This document shows positions 33,542 through 41,520 of a DNA stretch of 41,520 bases, one piece after another. The DNA lies in NCBI GenBank assembly GCA_900767375.1, contig CAAFYX010000043.1, positions 1 through 41,520 on the forward strand, written 5' to 3'. A program made the position numbers and the translations under genes. Below the pieces are notes generated by a model. That model saw nothing but the letters and a program-made list of their open reading frames with translations. It was not told where the DNA came from and ran no database searches. Numbering within the stretch: position 1 is the first letter of the stretch; every line of letters begins with the position of its first letter. This DNA is from Rikenellaceae bacterium. GTDB lineage: Bacteria; Bacteroidota; Bacteroidia; Bacteroidales; UBA932.

Positions 33542-36500
33542 TTATTTCTGCTTCTTGGCTGATGCTTTCTTGAGCTTCTTGATGGTGGCGTCATACATGA
33601 TAGGGGTACCGATCATGATGGAAGCGTAAGTTCCGATGATGACACCGAGGCAGAGTGCTACTGAAAGACCTCTGATGGACTCACCGCCGAAGATTGCGAT
33701 AGCAAGCATAGGGAGGAGGGTTGAAACCGAGGTGTTCACAGTACGGGTCAATGTAGCGTTCAGTGAAGAGTTTACAGTATCGTGGAAATCGGCGTTCGGA
33801 TGGAGGCCGAGGTTCTCACGGATACGGTCGAAGATAACCACGTTATCGTTGATAGCGTAACCGATGATCGTCAGGATAGCCGCGATGAACGTCTGGTCGA
33901 CGTCAAGGTTGAACGGAAGGATACCTGAGAACAGTGAGAAGAAACCGATGATGATGATGGAAGTGTGGGCAAGTGAAACCACACCGCCAAGACCCCAGGT
34001 CCAGCCCTTGAAACGCATTGCGATGTAAGCGAAGATGATGAGGAGGGCGAGGATCACTGAGATGACTGCGGACCTCTTGATGTCGCTTGCGATGGATGCA
34101 CCCACCTTGTCGGAGGAGATGATACCGTTAGGGTTGTTTGCTGTATCCACGAAGTCGGAGAAGGTGATGTCCTCTGCATAGAGGCTGCTGAATGCCTGAT
34201 GGAGCATCTGCTCGATCTCGTTGTCAACCTCTGAAGAATCGTCCTTTACCTTGTAGGATGTGGTGATCTTCATCTGTGACTCACCACCGAACTGCTTGAC
34301 CTCGACTGAAGACTCAGGATCGGCAGCGTTGAATACCTTCTCAGCAGCTGCGCGTACATCCTCGGCTGTGACAGCCTGGTCGAAACGTACTACATAGGTA
34401 CGGCCGCCGGTGAAGTCGACACCATAGGTGAAGCCCTTGATGCAGATGGAACCGATGGCGATGAGGATGAGGGCACCGGAGATGATGTATGAGTACTTGC
34501 GGCCTCCGAGGAAGTCGACATGGGTGTTCTTGAGGAAGTTCTTGCTGAACTTGTTCTCGAATGTGATGCCCTTGCCTCTGTTGATTCTGTCATCGAAAAT
34601 GAGTCTGGTGATGAAGATGGAGGTGAGGACTGAAGTCACGATACCGATGATGAGGGTGGTAGCGAAGCCCTTGATAGGGCCTGAACCGAAGAAGAAGAGT
34701 ACGAGACCGGTGAGGAGGGTGGTCACCTGACCGTCGATGATAGCTGAGTAAGCGTTCTGGTAACCGTCATGGACGGCCTTTCCGAGACCCTTGCCAGCCT
34801 TGAGCTCTTCCTTGATACGCTCATAGATGATAACGTTCGCATCCACAGCCATACCCAAGGTAAGGACGAGACCCGCGATACCAGGGAGAGTGAGGACTGC
34901 TCCGAATGAAGCGAGGGTACCGAAAAGGAGGAGGACGTTGGTAAGGAGGGCGACATCAGCGACAAGACCTGCTCCCTTGTAGAAGAGTATCATATAGATA
35001 AGTACAAGGAAGAAAGCGATGATGAAGGAGATGAGACCGGCTCTGATGGACTCGGCACCGAGTGAAGGACCTACTACCTGCTCCTGAACGATGGTTGCAG
35101 GGGCTGGAAGCTTACCTGACTTGAGGACGTTGGTAAGGTCGGTAGCCTCATCGATGGTGAAGTTTCCGGTGATGGATGAAGAACCGCCGGAAATCTCGGT
35201 CTGAACGGTAGGATAAGAATATACGGTACCATCGAGAACGATAGCGACCTGACGGCCGATGTTCTCCTTGGTGAGACGTGCCCATACGTTTGCGCCTTCA
35301 GCATTCATTGTCATGGATACTCCCGGAGCGCCGTTGCCCTTCTGACCGTTGTAGTCGACGCGGGCGTCGGTAACTGCAGCACCATCGAGAGGAGCCTTTC
35401 CGTCACGGGAAGAAGCCTTGATGGCAACAAGCTCGAAAACATTGTCACCAGCGACATACTCGGTAGGCTTAACTGACCACATAGGCTTGAACTCTGCAGG
35501 GAAGATCTCAGCTACCTGAGGCATTGAGAGCATCTTGTTGACAGCTGCGGTATCGATGGCGTTAGCGAAACCGATGCAGGCATTGCCCCTCATCTGTGAA
35601 GGGCTGAGAACTGCGAAGAGAGGGTTGGCCTTCTTGTAAGCATCGAACTCGGCGTTGTCTTCTGCCTGCTGTGCAATCTCCTCAGCCACGATGTTCTCGA
35701 TGGAAGAAGAGTCGGCAGCCTCAACAGCTGGCTCGGTCTCCGCCTCAGCCTCTTCTGCAACTGCAGGCTGCTCGCCTGAGAGAAGCTGTGCGAGAAGGGT
35801 GTTGGCCTCAACGAGATATGGGTAGATTTCTGAATATTCAAAAGTCGGCCAGAACTCGAGGGACGCGGTTCCCTGGAGGAGTTTGCGGACACGCTCAGGC
35901 TCCTTGACACCAGGGAGCTCGACGAGGATACGGCCGGTGTTGCCAAGCTTCTGGATAGACGGCTGGGTGACACCGAAACGGTCGATACGGTTTCTGAGGA
36001 CGTTGAATGAGTTTGCGATGGCGCTCTCGGCCTCAGCCTTGATGACATCGATAACCTCTGCATCGGTGGACTCAGGCTTGATCTGATCCCTCATTTCGTA
36101 TGTGCCGAAGATCTGGGCGAGTCTCTGTCCGCCGGCGACCTCCTGCCAAGCCTCACCGAAAAGGGTGATGAAATCGGACTGGGAGTTCACGCTGCGCTGC
36201 TTTGCCAGTGAAAGGGCCTGTGCGAAGGCAGGATTCTGGTTGTCTCCTGCAAGAGCCTTCACGAGGTCTTCGAGCTGAACCTGAAGCATGACGTTCATAC
36301 CGCCCTTGAGGTCCAGACCGAGGTTGATCTCCTTAGCCTTGACATCCTTGGCTGTGTAACCGAAATATACTTTCTCTGAAGCGATGGAGTCTGTATACCA
36401 TCTGCTCTGATTCTTCCTGATGGAATCGAGATAGAACTGCTGTTCTCCCTCAGGAATCTTGCTGAATGCAGCGGTGTTCATGGCTGCCTGGGCAGCTGCC

Positions 36501-36619
36501 TCGGCATACTTTTCAGCTTTCTTGTCCTGCATGCTTGACACGAGGGTGAAAGAAAGCTGCCAGATGCACGCAATGGCGAGAAGAATCGCTACAAGTCTGA
36601 TAGCACCTTTACTTTGCAT
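33542..36619 (-). CDS. secDF: Fused protein translocase subunit SecDF
   Basis: A 1025-residue inner-membrane protein joining SecD and SecF, as is usual in Bacteroidetes. It uses proton motive force to pull exported proteins through SecYEG. The SecD half has LGLDLKGGMNVMLQ (about 100-113) and the P1 periplasmic head, followed by six membrane segments containing GMAVDANVIIYERI. The SecF half starts near residue 710 with GVDFTGGRTYVV and ends with membrane segments containing GYAINDNVVIFDRIREN. An acidic low-complexity insert (about 285-330, rich in Glu/Ala) sits in the SecD periplasmic region. A -7 element TAAATTTG lies at 36694-36701. Confidence 0.97.
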   Translation of the reverse strand: MQSKGAIRLVAILLAIACIWQLSFTLVSSMQDKKAEKYAEAAAQAAMNTAAFSKIPEGEQQFYLDSIRKNQSRWYTDSIASEKVYFGYTAKDVKAKEINLGLDLKGGMNVMLQVQLEDLVKALAGDNQNPAFAQALSLAKQRSVNSQSDFITLFGEAWQEVAGGQRLAQIFGTYEMRDQIKPESTDAEVIDVIKAEAESAIANSFNVLRNRIDRFGVTQPSIQKLGNTGRILVELPGVKEPERVRKLLQGTASLEFWPTFEYSEIYPYLVEANTLLAQLLSGEQPAVAEEAEAETEPAVEAADSSSIENIVAEEIAQQAEDNAEFDAYKKANPLFAVLSPSQMRGNACIGFANAIDTAAVNKMLSMPQVAEIFPAEFKPMWSVKPTEYVAGDNVFELVAIKASSRDGKAPLDGAAVTDARVDYNGQKGNGAPGVSMTMNAEGANVWARLTKENIGRQVAIVLDGTVYSYPTVQTEISGGSSSITGNFTIDEATDLTNVLKSGKLPAPATIVQEQVVGPSLGAESIRAGLISFIIAFFLVLIYMILFYKGAGLVADVALLTNVLLLFGTLASFGAVLTLPGIAGLVLTLGMAVDANVIIYERIKEELKAGKGLGKAVHDGYQNAYSAIIDGQVTTLLTGLVLFFFGSGPIKGFATTLIIGIVTSVLTSIFITRLIFDDRINRGKGITFENKFSKNFLKNTHVDFLGGRKYSYIISGALILIAIGSICIKGFTYGVDFTGGRTYVVRFDQAVTAEDVRAAAEKVFNAADPESSVEVKQFGGESQMKITTSYKVKDDSSEVDNEIEQMLHQAFSSLYAEDITFSDFVDTANNPNGIISSDKVGASIASDIKRSAVISVILALLIIFAYIAMRFKGWTWGLGGVVSLAHTSIIIIGFFSLFSGILPFNLDVDQTFIAAILTIIGYAINDNVVIFDRIRENLGLHPNADFHDTVNSSLNATLTRTVNTSVSTLLPMLAIAIFGGESIRGLSVALCLGVIIGTYASIMIGTPIMYDATIKKLKKASAKKQK

Positions 36620-36693
36620 AATTTTTTATTGTTAATTTATTAGTATTCCACTTATTCGATGGCGCAATAAGTCACCATACGCAAAATAGGCTA

Positions 36694-36701
36694 CAAATTT
36701 A
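36694..36701 (-). promoter_or_regulatory. -7 promoter element of secDF
   Basis: Minus strand TAAATTTG, full TAnnTTTG match, leaving a leader of about 65-70 nt. Confidence 0.5.
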
Positions 36702-36742
36702 CTATTTTTTTCTGATAAAGAAATTTTCTCCCAAGTATTTCT

Positions 36743-36750
36743 TACATTTG
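36743..36750 (+). promoter_or_regulatory. -7 promoter element of the small secreted coiled-coil gene
   Basis: TACATTTG, a perfect match, 24 bp before ATG 36775. The TTG opening the longest reading frame (36748) lies inside this box, so it cannot be the start. Confidence 0.55.
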
Positions 36751-36774
36751 TGGTCGATTTCATCCTTTTGGAGC

Positions 36775-37221
36775 ATGAGGAAAGCATTTTTTTACGTACT
36801 CTCGACACTGACCGCGGCACTTCTGGCCGGATGGCTGCCCTGCAAGGGCCAGGAGATTCCGCAAGCCGCCGCGGACTCCTCATCGGCAGTCACCGCAGTG
36901 CTACGTGAGAAGACTTCGGAGGACTGGCTGAAAGCCAAGCTTGACTCGCTCCGTCTCTCTACGCCTCAGCCCGCTCTCCGCCTGGGATTCACCGATGCGG
37001 ACGATTCCACCGGACTGCAGCGCCGCATCGTCGAACCCGCCGTTTCACCGGCGCAGCACGGCCCCGAGCACGAAGGATACACTGAAAAGCTCTTCACTGT
37101 AAGAGCTCTCCAGGATTCTGTATATATGCTGAAAAGGAAACTTGAGTCCATGCAGAAGCGCCTCGACAACGCTCTGAATGACATTCAGCGTATAGAAATG
37201 GAGTTCCTTTCGGGGGAATGA
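36775..37221 (+). CDS. Small secreted protein with C-terminal coiled coil, unknown function
   Basis: A 148-residue protein not recognised as a known family. The N-terminus MRKAFFYVLSTLTAALLAGW is a signal peptide with cleavage probably near CKGQ (about residue 26). The middle is Ser/Ala/Pro-rich and probably disordered. The last 45 residues (LQDSVYMLKRKLESMQKRLD onward) show heptad spacing of a coiled coil. It converges on murA with 2 bp between stops. The chosen ATG follows a -7 box. It may be an envelope structural or chaperone-like protein, but nothing in the sequence decides this. Confidence 0.7.
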   Translation: MRKAFFYVLSTLTAALLAGWLPCKGQEIPQAAADSSSAVTAVLREKTSEDWLKAKLDSLRLSTPQPALRLGFTDADDSTGLQRRIVEPAVSPAQHGPEHEGYTEKLFTVRALQDSVYMLKRKLESMQKRLDNALNDIQRIEMEFLSGE

Positions 37222-37223
37222 CC

Positions 37224-38534
37224 CTACTCCGACCTCACGATGCCGGCGCCAAGGGAGTTCAGGCGCAGGTCAATGTCCTCGTACCCCCTGTCTATCTGCT
37301 CGATATTGTCAATCACTGATGTGCCCTTTGCCGACATGGCGGCAAGCAGCATCGCTATACCGGCACGTATGTCCGGGGACGTCATTTTGTTGGCGCGGAG
37401 CTTGAAGCGGTGGTCGTGGCCGATGACAACGGCGCGGTGGGGGTCGCAGAGGATGATCTGAGCGCCCATGTCTATCAGCTTGTCGACGAAGAAAAGACGG
37501 CTTTCAAACATCTTCTGGTGGATGAGTACGCTTCCCTTGCACTGGGTGGCCACAACGAGCATCACACTCAGGAGGTCTGGGGTGAGCCCCGGCCACGGAG
37601 CGTCCGCAATCGTCATTATGGAGCCGTCCATGAAGGACTCTATCTCGTATGAGTCCTGCTCGGGGATGAATATGTCGTCACCGTGCTGTTCAAGCTTCAC
37701 TCCCAGGCGCTTGAAGCAGTCTGGAATGATGCCCAGGTCCTTGAACGACACGTCCTTTATTGTAATCGAGGACTGGCATATGGCAGCAAGGCCGATGAAG
37801 CTGCCCACCTCGATCATGTCCGGGAGGATCCGGTGCGATGCGCCATGAAGGGCCTCCACTCCGGTGATGGTAAGGAGATTGGACCCTATGCCTTCGATCT
37901 TTGCGCCCATGGACACGAGCAGCCGGCAGAGCTGCTGAAGATATGGCTCGCAGGCGGCATTGTAAACGGTAGTCACACCCTTGGCAAGCACGGCGGCCAT
38001 GACAATGTTGGCGGTACCGGTCACGGACGCTTCATCCAGAAGCATATAGCATCCGGCAAGGCCGTCCTCCGCGCTGAGATGATAGGCGCGGACTATGGAA
38101 TTGTACTCGATGGAAGCGCCCAGCTTCACCATTCCCTCCAGATGGGTGTCCACCCTGCGGCGTCCGATCTTGTCTCCGCCCGGCTTAGGGAAATATGCAC
38201 GTCCGAACCTGCTCAGAAGCGGTCCGACAAGCATCACCGACCCTCTCAGAGCCGCACTCTTGCGAACGAATTCAGGGCTTTCCACATATGACCTGTCCAC
38301 GCTGTCGGCCTTGAAGGTATATTCACCCTTCGACTTGCGGGTCACCTTCACCCCCATGTCTTCGAGCATGGAGATCAGGTTCTTCACGTCAAGTATCTCC
38401 GGTACGTTCGAAAGGGGCACTTCCTCTTCCGTCAGAAGCACGGCGCTGATCACCTGGAGAGCCTCGTTCTTTGCCCCCTGAGGTACTATGCTGCCGCTGA
38501 GCTTGCGGCCTCCTTCGATAGTAAACGTAGACAT
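37224..38534 (-). CDS. murA: UDP-N-acetylglucosamine 1-carboxyvinyltransferase
   Basis: This cytoplasmic enzyme performs the first committed step of peptidoglycan synthesis, adding enolpyruvyl from PEP to UDP-GlcNAc. It is 436 residues from ATG 38534 (MSTFTIEGGRKLSG), the family-typical start. The longer frame adds 28 unrelated residues that would run into murB. GAKNEALQ (about 20-27) holds the catalytic-region Lys and Asn. The flexible loop reads PGGDKIGRRRVDTH, with Asp121 where E. coli MurA has Cys115, the residue alkylated by fosfomycin. It follows murB by 10 bp in an aspS-murB-murA operon. Confidence 0.96.
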   Translation of the reverse strand: MSTFTIEGGRKLSGSIVPQGAKNEALQVISAVLLTEEEVPLSNVPEILDVKNLISMLEDMGVKVTRKSKGEYTFKADSVDRSYVESPEFVRKSAALRGSVMLVGPLLSRFGRAYFPKPGGDKIGRRRVDTHLEGMVKLGASIEYNSIVRAYHLSAEDGLAGCYMLLDEASVTGTANIVMAAVLAKGVTTVYNAACEPYLQQLCRLLVSMGAKIEGIGSNLLTITGVEALHGASHRILPDMIEVGSFIGLAAICQSSITIKDVSFKDLGIIPDCFKRLGVKLEQHGDDIFIPEQDSYEIESFMDGSIMTIADAPWPGLTPDLLSVMLVVATQCKGSVLIHQKMFESRLFFVDKLIDMGAQIILCDPHRAVVIGHDHRFKLRANKMTSPDIRAGIAMLLAAMSAKGTSVIDNIEQIDRGYEDIDLRLNSLGAGIVRSE

Positions 38535-38544
38535 GGTACTGGTT

Positions 38545-39561
38545 TTAAATATGTTCAACTTCAGGATGGAGCTCCACTCCGAACCTGTCCCTAACTCCTT
38601 CAATGACCTGTCCCTCAAGGGCGAGTATGTCGTCCGGAGACGCGTCCGAGGAAAGGTTGACGATTACGAGAGGCTGCTTTTCATATACAGCGGCCCCGCC
38701 GTGTGAAGCACCCTTGAATCCGCATTTTTCAATCATCCAGGCAGCAGGCACCTTGATACCGCCATCCACTTGGAAATGAGGCACTTCCACGCCCTCACCC
38801 GCCACGGAGACGATATGCTCGAACTGCTCCTGGGACACCACGGGATTCTTGAAGAAACTGCCCGCGCTTCCGATCTCCGAAGGATCCGGAAGCTTGGAGT
38901 TCCGGATGCCGGTGACCGCCTTGCGTACATCGGACGGATTGATGGCCTTACAGTCCTGGAGCGCTGCACGGATATTGCCATAGTCAAGTTTCGGGCTGAA
39001 TACGCGTGTCAGGCGGAACAGAACACTGGTTATTATGTAGCGGCCCTTTGCCTCTTCCTTGAATACAGAAGTACGGTAACCGTAATGACAGTCCTTGTTC
39101 TCGATGACGACCATTTCGCGGCGGATCAGATCGAAAGCATTGACCCTCAGGATAATATCCTTCGCCTCAACGCCATAGGCACCGATATTCTGGACAGCTG
39201 CAGCGCCGACTTCTCCCGGGATGTTGGAGAGGTTCTCCGCACCCCAGAGGCCCAGTGTGCATGCCCAGTCCACGAAATCGTCGAACTTCACGCCGGCTCC
39301 GGCTTCCACCAGGACATCGTCCTCGCCGTCCCCCACCTTTTTCAGGAACTTGATTCCTGAATGCAGGACAGTGCCGGGAAAGTCCTTTGTAAAAAGAAGG
39401 TTCGAGCCTCCCCCCATATGGAAATACGGCTGTGGAATATCGTTAAAGTCTATCTTGAACAGGTCCTCCAGCGAGTCATAGTCCATATAACAGCCGCAGG
39501 ACACCTTCATTCCGAAGGTGTTCCGCGCTGAAAGGTCTTTATTGTATTCTATCTTTATCAC
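38545..39561 (-). CDS. murB: UDP-N-acetylenolpyruvoylglucosamine reductase
   Basis: A FAD enzyme that reduces the MurA product to UDP-MurNAc; 338 residues. FAD-binding motifs include MGGGSNLLF and GAAAVQNIGAYG. The proton-donor Ser lies in SAGSFFKNP and the C-terminal Glu in the tail. The conserved start region IKIEYNKDLSARNTFGM argues for GTG 39561, 16 bp after the aspS stop. An upstream ATG at 39618 would overlap aspS by 41 bp and add unrelated residues. Together with murA it supplies peptidoglycan precursor. Confidence 0.93.
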   Translation of the reverse strand: MIKIEYNKDLSARNTFGMKVSCGCYMDYDSLEDLFKIDFNDIPQPYFHMGGGSNLLFTKDFPGTVLHSGIKFLKKVGDGEDDVLVEAGAGVKFDDFVDWACTLGLWGAENLSNIPGEVGAAAVQNIGAYGVEAKDIILRVNAFDLIRREMVVIENKDCHYGYRTSVFKEEAKGRYIITSVLFRLTRVFSPKLDYGNIRAALQDCKAINPSDVRKAVTGIRNSKLPDPSEIGSAGSFFKNPVVSQEQFEHIVSVAGEGVEVPHFQVDGGIKVPAAWMIEKCGFKGASHGGAAVYEKQPLVIVNLSSDASPDDILALEGQVIEGVRDRFGVELHPEVEHI

Positions 39562-39577
39562 GCAAAATCCACGTGGA

Positions 39578-41320
39578 TCAGTTCTGCTGCGGACGGACGT
39601 CGATCTGAAGCTCGTCAAGCTGGACCTGGTCGATGGCGGAAGGAGAGTCGATCATCACGTCGCGTCCCTGGTTGTTCTTAGGGAATGCGATGTAGTCGCG
39701 GATCGTCTCCTGGCCTCCGAAGAGTGCGCAGACGCGGTCGAATCCGAAAGCAAGGCCTCCGTGAGGCGGTGCGCCGAACTTGAAGGCGTTGATGATGAAG
39801 CCGAACTTGTACTCGGCCTCTTCCTTGCTGATGCCGAGGACCTCGAACATGCGGCTCTGCATATCGGCATTGTGGATTCTGATGGATCCGCCGCCGAGCT
39901 CGGTGCCGTTAAGGACGAAGTCATAGGCATTGGCGCATACGCGCTCAAGGTCTTCCTTCTTGTCGGAGTAGAACCACTGCTCGTGCTCAGGCTTAGGAGC
40001 TGTGAACGGGTGGTGCATTGCGTAGAAGCGCTGGTCTTCGTCGCTCCACTCGAGGAGAGGGAAATCGACCACCCAGAGAGGCGCGAACACCTTAGGGTCG
40101 CGGTAGCCGAGGCGGCCGCCCATTTCGAGGCGGAGGACGCCGAGCATGGTCTGGGTCTTGCGCTTTGCGCCGCACAGGACGAGGACGAGGTCGCCCGCCT
40201 TTGCCTCTGCGGCTTCCGCGAGAGCTTTGACCTCCTCAGGGGTGTAGAACTTGTCAACGCTGGACTTGAAGGTTCCGTCAGCGTTGCACTTGATATATAC
40301 CAGTCCCTTGGCACCCACCTGAGGGCGTTTCACCCACTCGGTGAGAGCGTCGAGCTCCTTGCGTGTGTATTCCGAGCATCCCGGAGCGGCGATGGCGCCC
40401 ACGTACTCGACGCTGTCGAACACTGAGAAGCCATGGCCCTGGGCCAGGGAGGTGATGTCGTGGATCTTCATTCCGAAACGGACGTCCGGCTTGTCGGATC
40501 CGTAGTAATCCATAGCGTCATACCAGCTCATGCGAGGGAGCGGATCCGGAATGTCGACGCCGAGGGCGTTCTTGAACATCTTGCGCATCATGCCTTCGAA
40601 CATGTTGAGCACATCCTCCTGCTCCACGAAGGACATCTCGCAGTCGATCTGGGTGAACTCAGGCTGACGGTCAGCACGAAGGTCCTCGTCACGGAAGCAG
40701 CGTACGATCTGGAAATAGCGGTCGTATCCGGCCACCATGAGGAGCTGCTTGAAGGTCTGAGGAGACTGAGGGAGAGCGTAGAACTGTCCCGGGTTCATAC
40801 GTGAAGGAACGACGAAGTCGCGTGCTCCTTCAGGAGTGGACTTGATAAGATAAGGGGTCTCGATCTCCATGAAGTTCTCGGAATCGAGATATGTGCGGAT
40901 CTCCTGGGCAAGGCGGTGGCGCAGTGCCAGGGCCCTCTGGAGAGGAGGTCTGCGAAGGTCAAGATAACGATATTTGGCACGGATGTCCTCGCCGCCGTCT
41001 GACACCTCCTCGATGGTGAACGGAGGGGTCTGGGCCTTGTTGAGGATATTGACCTTGGAAATCTTTATTTCGATGTCGCCGGTAGGCATCTTTGCGTTCT
41101 TGCTCTGACGCTCGACCACCTCGCCTTCGACCTGGATGACCCATTCGCGGCCTACGCCCGGGTCTTCCTCTGTAACAAGCTGAGTGATGCCATAACGGTC
41201 ACGAAGGTCGATGAATGTCATTCCGCCGAGCTTGCGCACCTTCTGCACCCAGCCGGCAAGGGTCACTGTCTGACCGACATTTTCAATGCGGAGCTGTCCG
41301 CACGTTGCTGTCCGATACAT
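39578..41320 (-). CDS. aspS: Aspartyl-tRNA synthetase
   Basis: A class II synthetase of 580 residues charging tRNA-Asp. An N-terminal OB anticodon-binding fold (about 1-105, with GWVQKVRKLGGMTFIDLRDR) is followed by the catalytic core: motif 2 FRDEDLRADRQPEFTQID, the bacterial GAD insertion (about 285-410) and motif 3 GGLAFGFDRVCAL. Length and GAD insertion fit bacterial-type AspRS. It is first in the aspS-murB-murA operon. Confidence 0.97.
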   Translation of the reverse strand: MYRTATCGQLRIENVGQTVTLAGWVQKVRKLGGMTFIDLRDRYGITQLVTEEDPGVGREWVIQVEGEVVERQSKNAKMPTGDIEIKISKVNILNKAQTPPFTIEEVSDGGEDIRAKYRYLDLRRPPLQRALALRHRLAQEIRTYLDSENFMEIETPYLIKSTPEGARDFVVPSRMNPGQFYALPQSPQTFKQLLMVAGYDRYFQIVRCFRDEDLRADRQPEFTQIDCEMSFVEQEDVLNMFEGMMRKMFKNALGVDIPDPLPRMSWYDAMDYYGSDKPDVRFGMKIHDITSLAQGHGFSVFDSVEYVGAIAAPGCSEYTRKELDALTEWVKRPQVGAKGLVYIKCNADGTFKSSVDKFYTPEEVKALAEAAEAKAGDLVLVLCGAKRKTQTMLGVLRLEMGGRLGYRDPKVFAPLWVVDFPLLEWSDEDQRFYAMHHPFTAPKPEHEQWFYSDKKEDLERVCANAYDFVLNGTELGGGSIRIHNADMQSRMFEVLGISKEEAEYKFGFIINAFKFGAPPHGGLAFGFDRVCALFGGQETIRDYIAFPKNNQGRDVMIDSPSAIDQVQLDELQIDVRPQQN

Positions 41321-41347
41321 ATTATAAAAACTTTAGTTTCAGAATCA

Positions 41348-41377
41348 CAAAAGTAAGAATATCTGAAGAAAATACAA
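41348..41377 (-). promoter_or_regulatory. Promoter of the aspS-murB-murA operon
   Basis: Minus strand TACTTTTG at 41348-41355 (full TAnnTTTG match) with TTG at 41375-41377, spacer 19 nt, 27 bp before the aspS start. Confidence 0.65.
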
Positions 41378-41397
41378 TGAATTTATTGCTGAACAAT

Positions 41398-41450
41398 AAA
41401 AGAGGGTGACTAAAAAGTCCAATAGGACTTAGAGGTCACTCTCTTTTTTT
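41398..41450. terminator. Long stem-loop with flanking T-runs, bidirectional terminator or element end
   Basis: The arms 41398-41420 and 41425-41447 pair at 18 of 23 positions around loop AATA, followed by TTTTTTT. It lies upstream of the aspS promoter, so it probably serves a gene to the right. The outer sequence GAGGGTGACTAAAAAGTCC has the look of an insertion-sequence terminal repeat. The remaining 41451-41520 is GC-rich with short dyads and no gene visible. Confidence 0.6.
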
Positions 41451-41520
41451 GTTATTCTGCCTCCGAGCGTCGGCTGCTCTCCTCCGGAGACCGTCTCGCT
41501 GCGCTCGACCCCACCACTCC

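Noticed and set aside
1..41520. CRISPR array, prophage or complete transposon
   Set aside because: No regularly spaced repeats, no integrase, transposase or phage structural genes were found in any frame.

Overview
The window looks like part of a chromosome of an uncultured gut-type Bacteroidales bacterium. The evidence is a SusC-type TonB receptor, a reg_prop/Y_Y_Y sensor kinase, a fused SecDF, a DUF1460 amidase-like protein, a M56-TonB/BlaI cassette, many secreted or lipidated glycan enzymes, and repeated Bacteroidetes-type promoters (TAnnTTTG at -7, TTG about 19-20 nt upstream). No phage, CRISPR or transposase genes were seen. Genus-level placement was not attempted.

Region by region. (1) 49-7741: a probable alpha-glucan locus. 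A SLC45-type sugar permease and a SusC-like receptor, cut short at the window edge, run leftward. A LytS-type kinase and LytTR regulator run divergently rightward, and a GH77 4-alpha-glucanotransferase (malQ) converges on them. (2) 7830-8170: tRNA-Ser(GCT), followed by a 138-bp near-palindrome that folds on paper into a closed four-way junction, then a split copy of the tRNA 3' end. (3) 8186-10953: an operon of a BlaI-type repressor, a M56 peptidase with a TonB C-terminal domain, and a TPR protein. (4) 11199-13717: a divergent GH95-type lipoprotein, preceded by a 43-codon remnant that looks like the scar of a large in-frame deletion. (5) 13830-17848: a rightward run of an unrecognised lipoprotein, a signal-peptide-bearing phospholipase D-fold protein and a CE1-type esterase. 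(6) 17920-24369: a GH3 enzyme and a DUF1460 protein run leftward, divergent from an orphan reg_prop histidine kinase. (7) 24446-28556: a PspC-domain protein and M16 protease, then cysteine synthase. (8) 28650-41320: housekeeping genes: a ThiL-like protein with degraded catalytic motifs, dnaE, secDF, a small secreted coiled-coil protein, murA, murB and aspS. The last 120 bases hold a strong stem-loop with a T-run and then GC-rich sequence with no recognisable gene.

How they fit together: the accessory genes suggest a glycan forager. A TonB receptor and permease import oligosaccharides. Periplasmic or surface enzymes (GH95, GH3, CE1) trim side chains, and MalQ rearranges maltodextrins in the cytoplasm. 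The sensor kinases probably gate expression. Coordinates of several genes were shortened from the longest reading frame because the upstream start codon falls inside or before a promoter, or because a signal peptide or family start lies further in.
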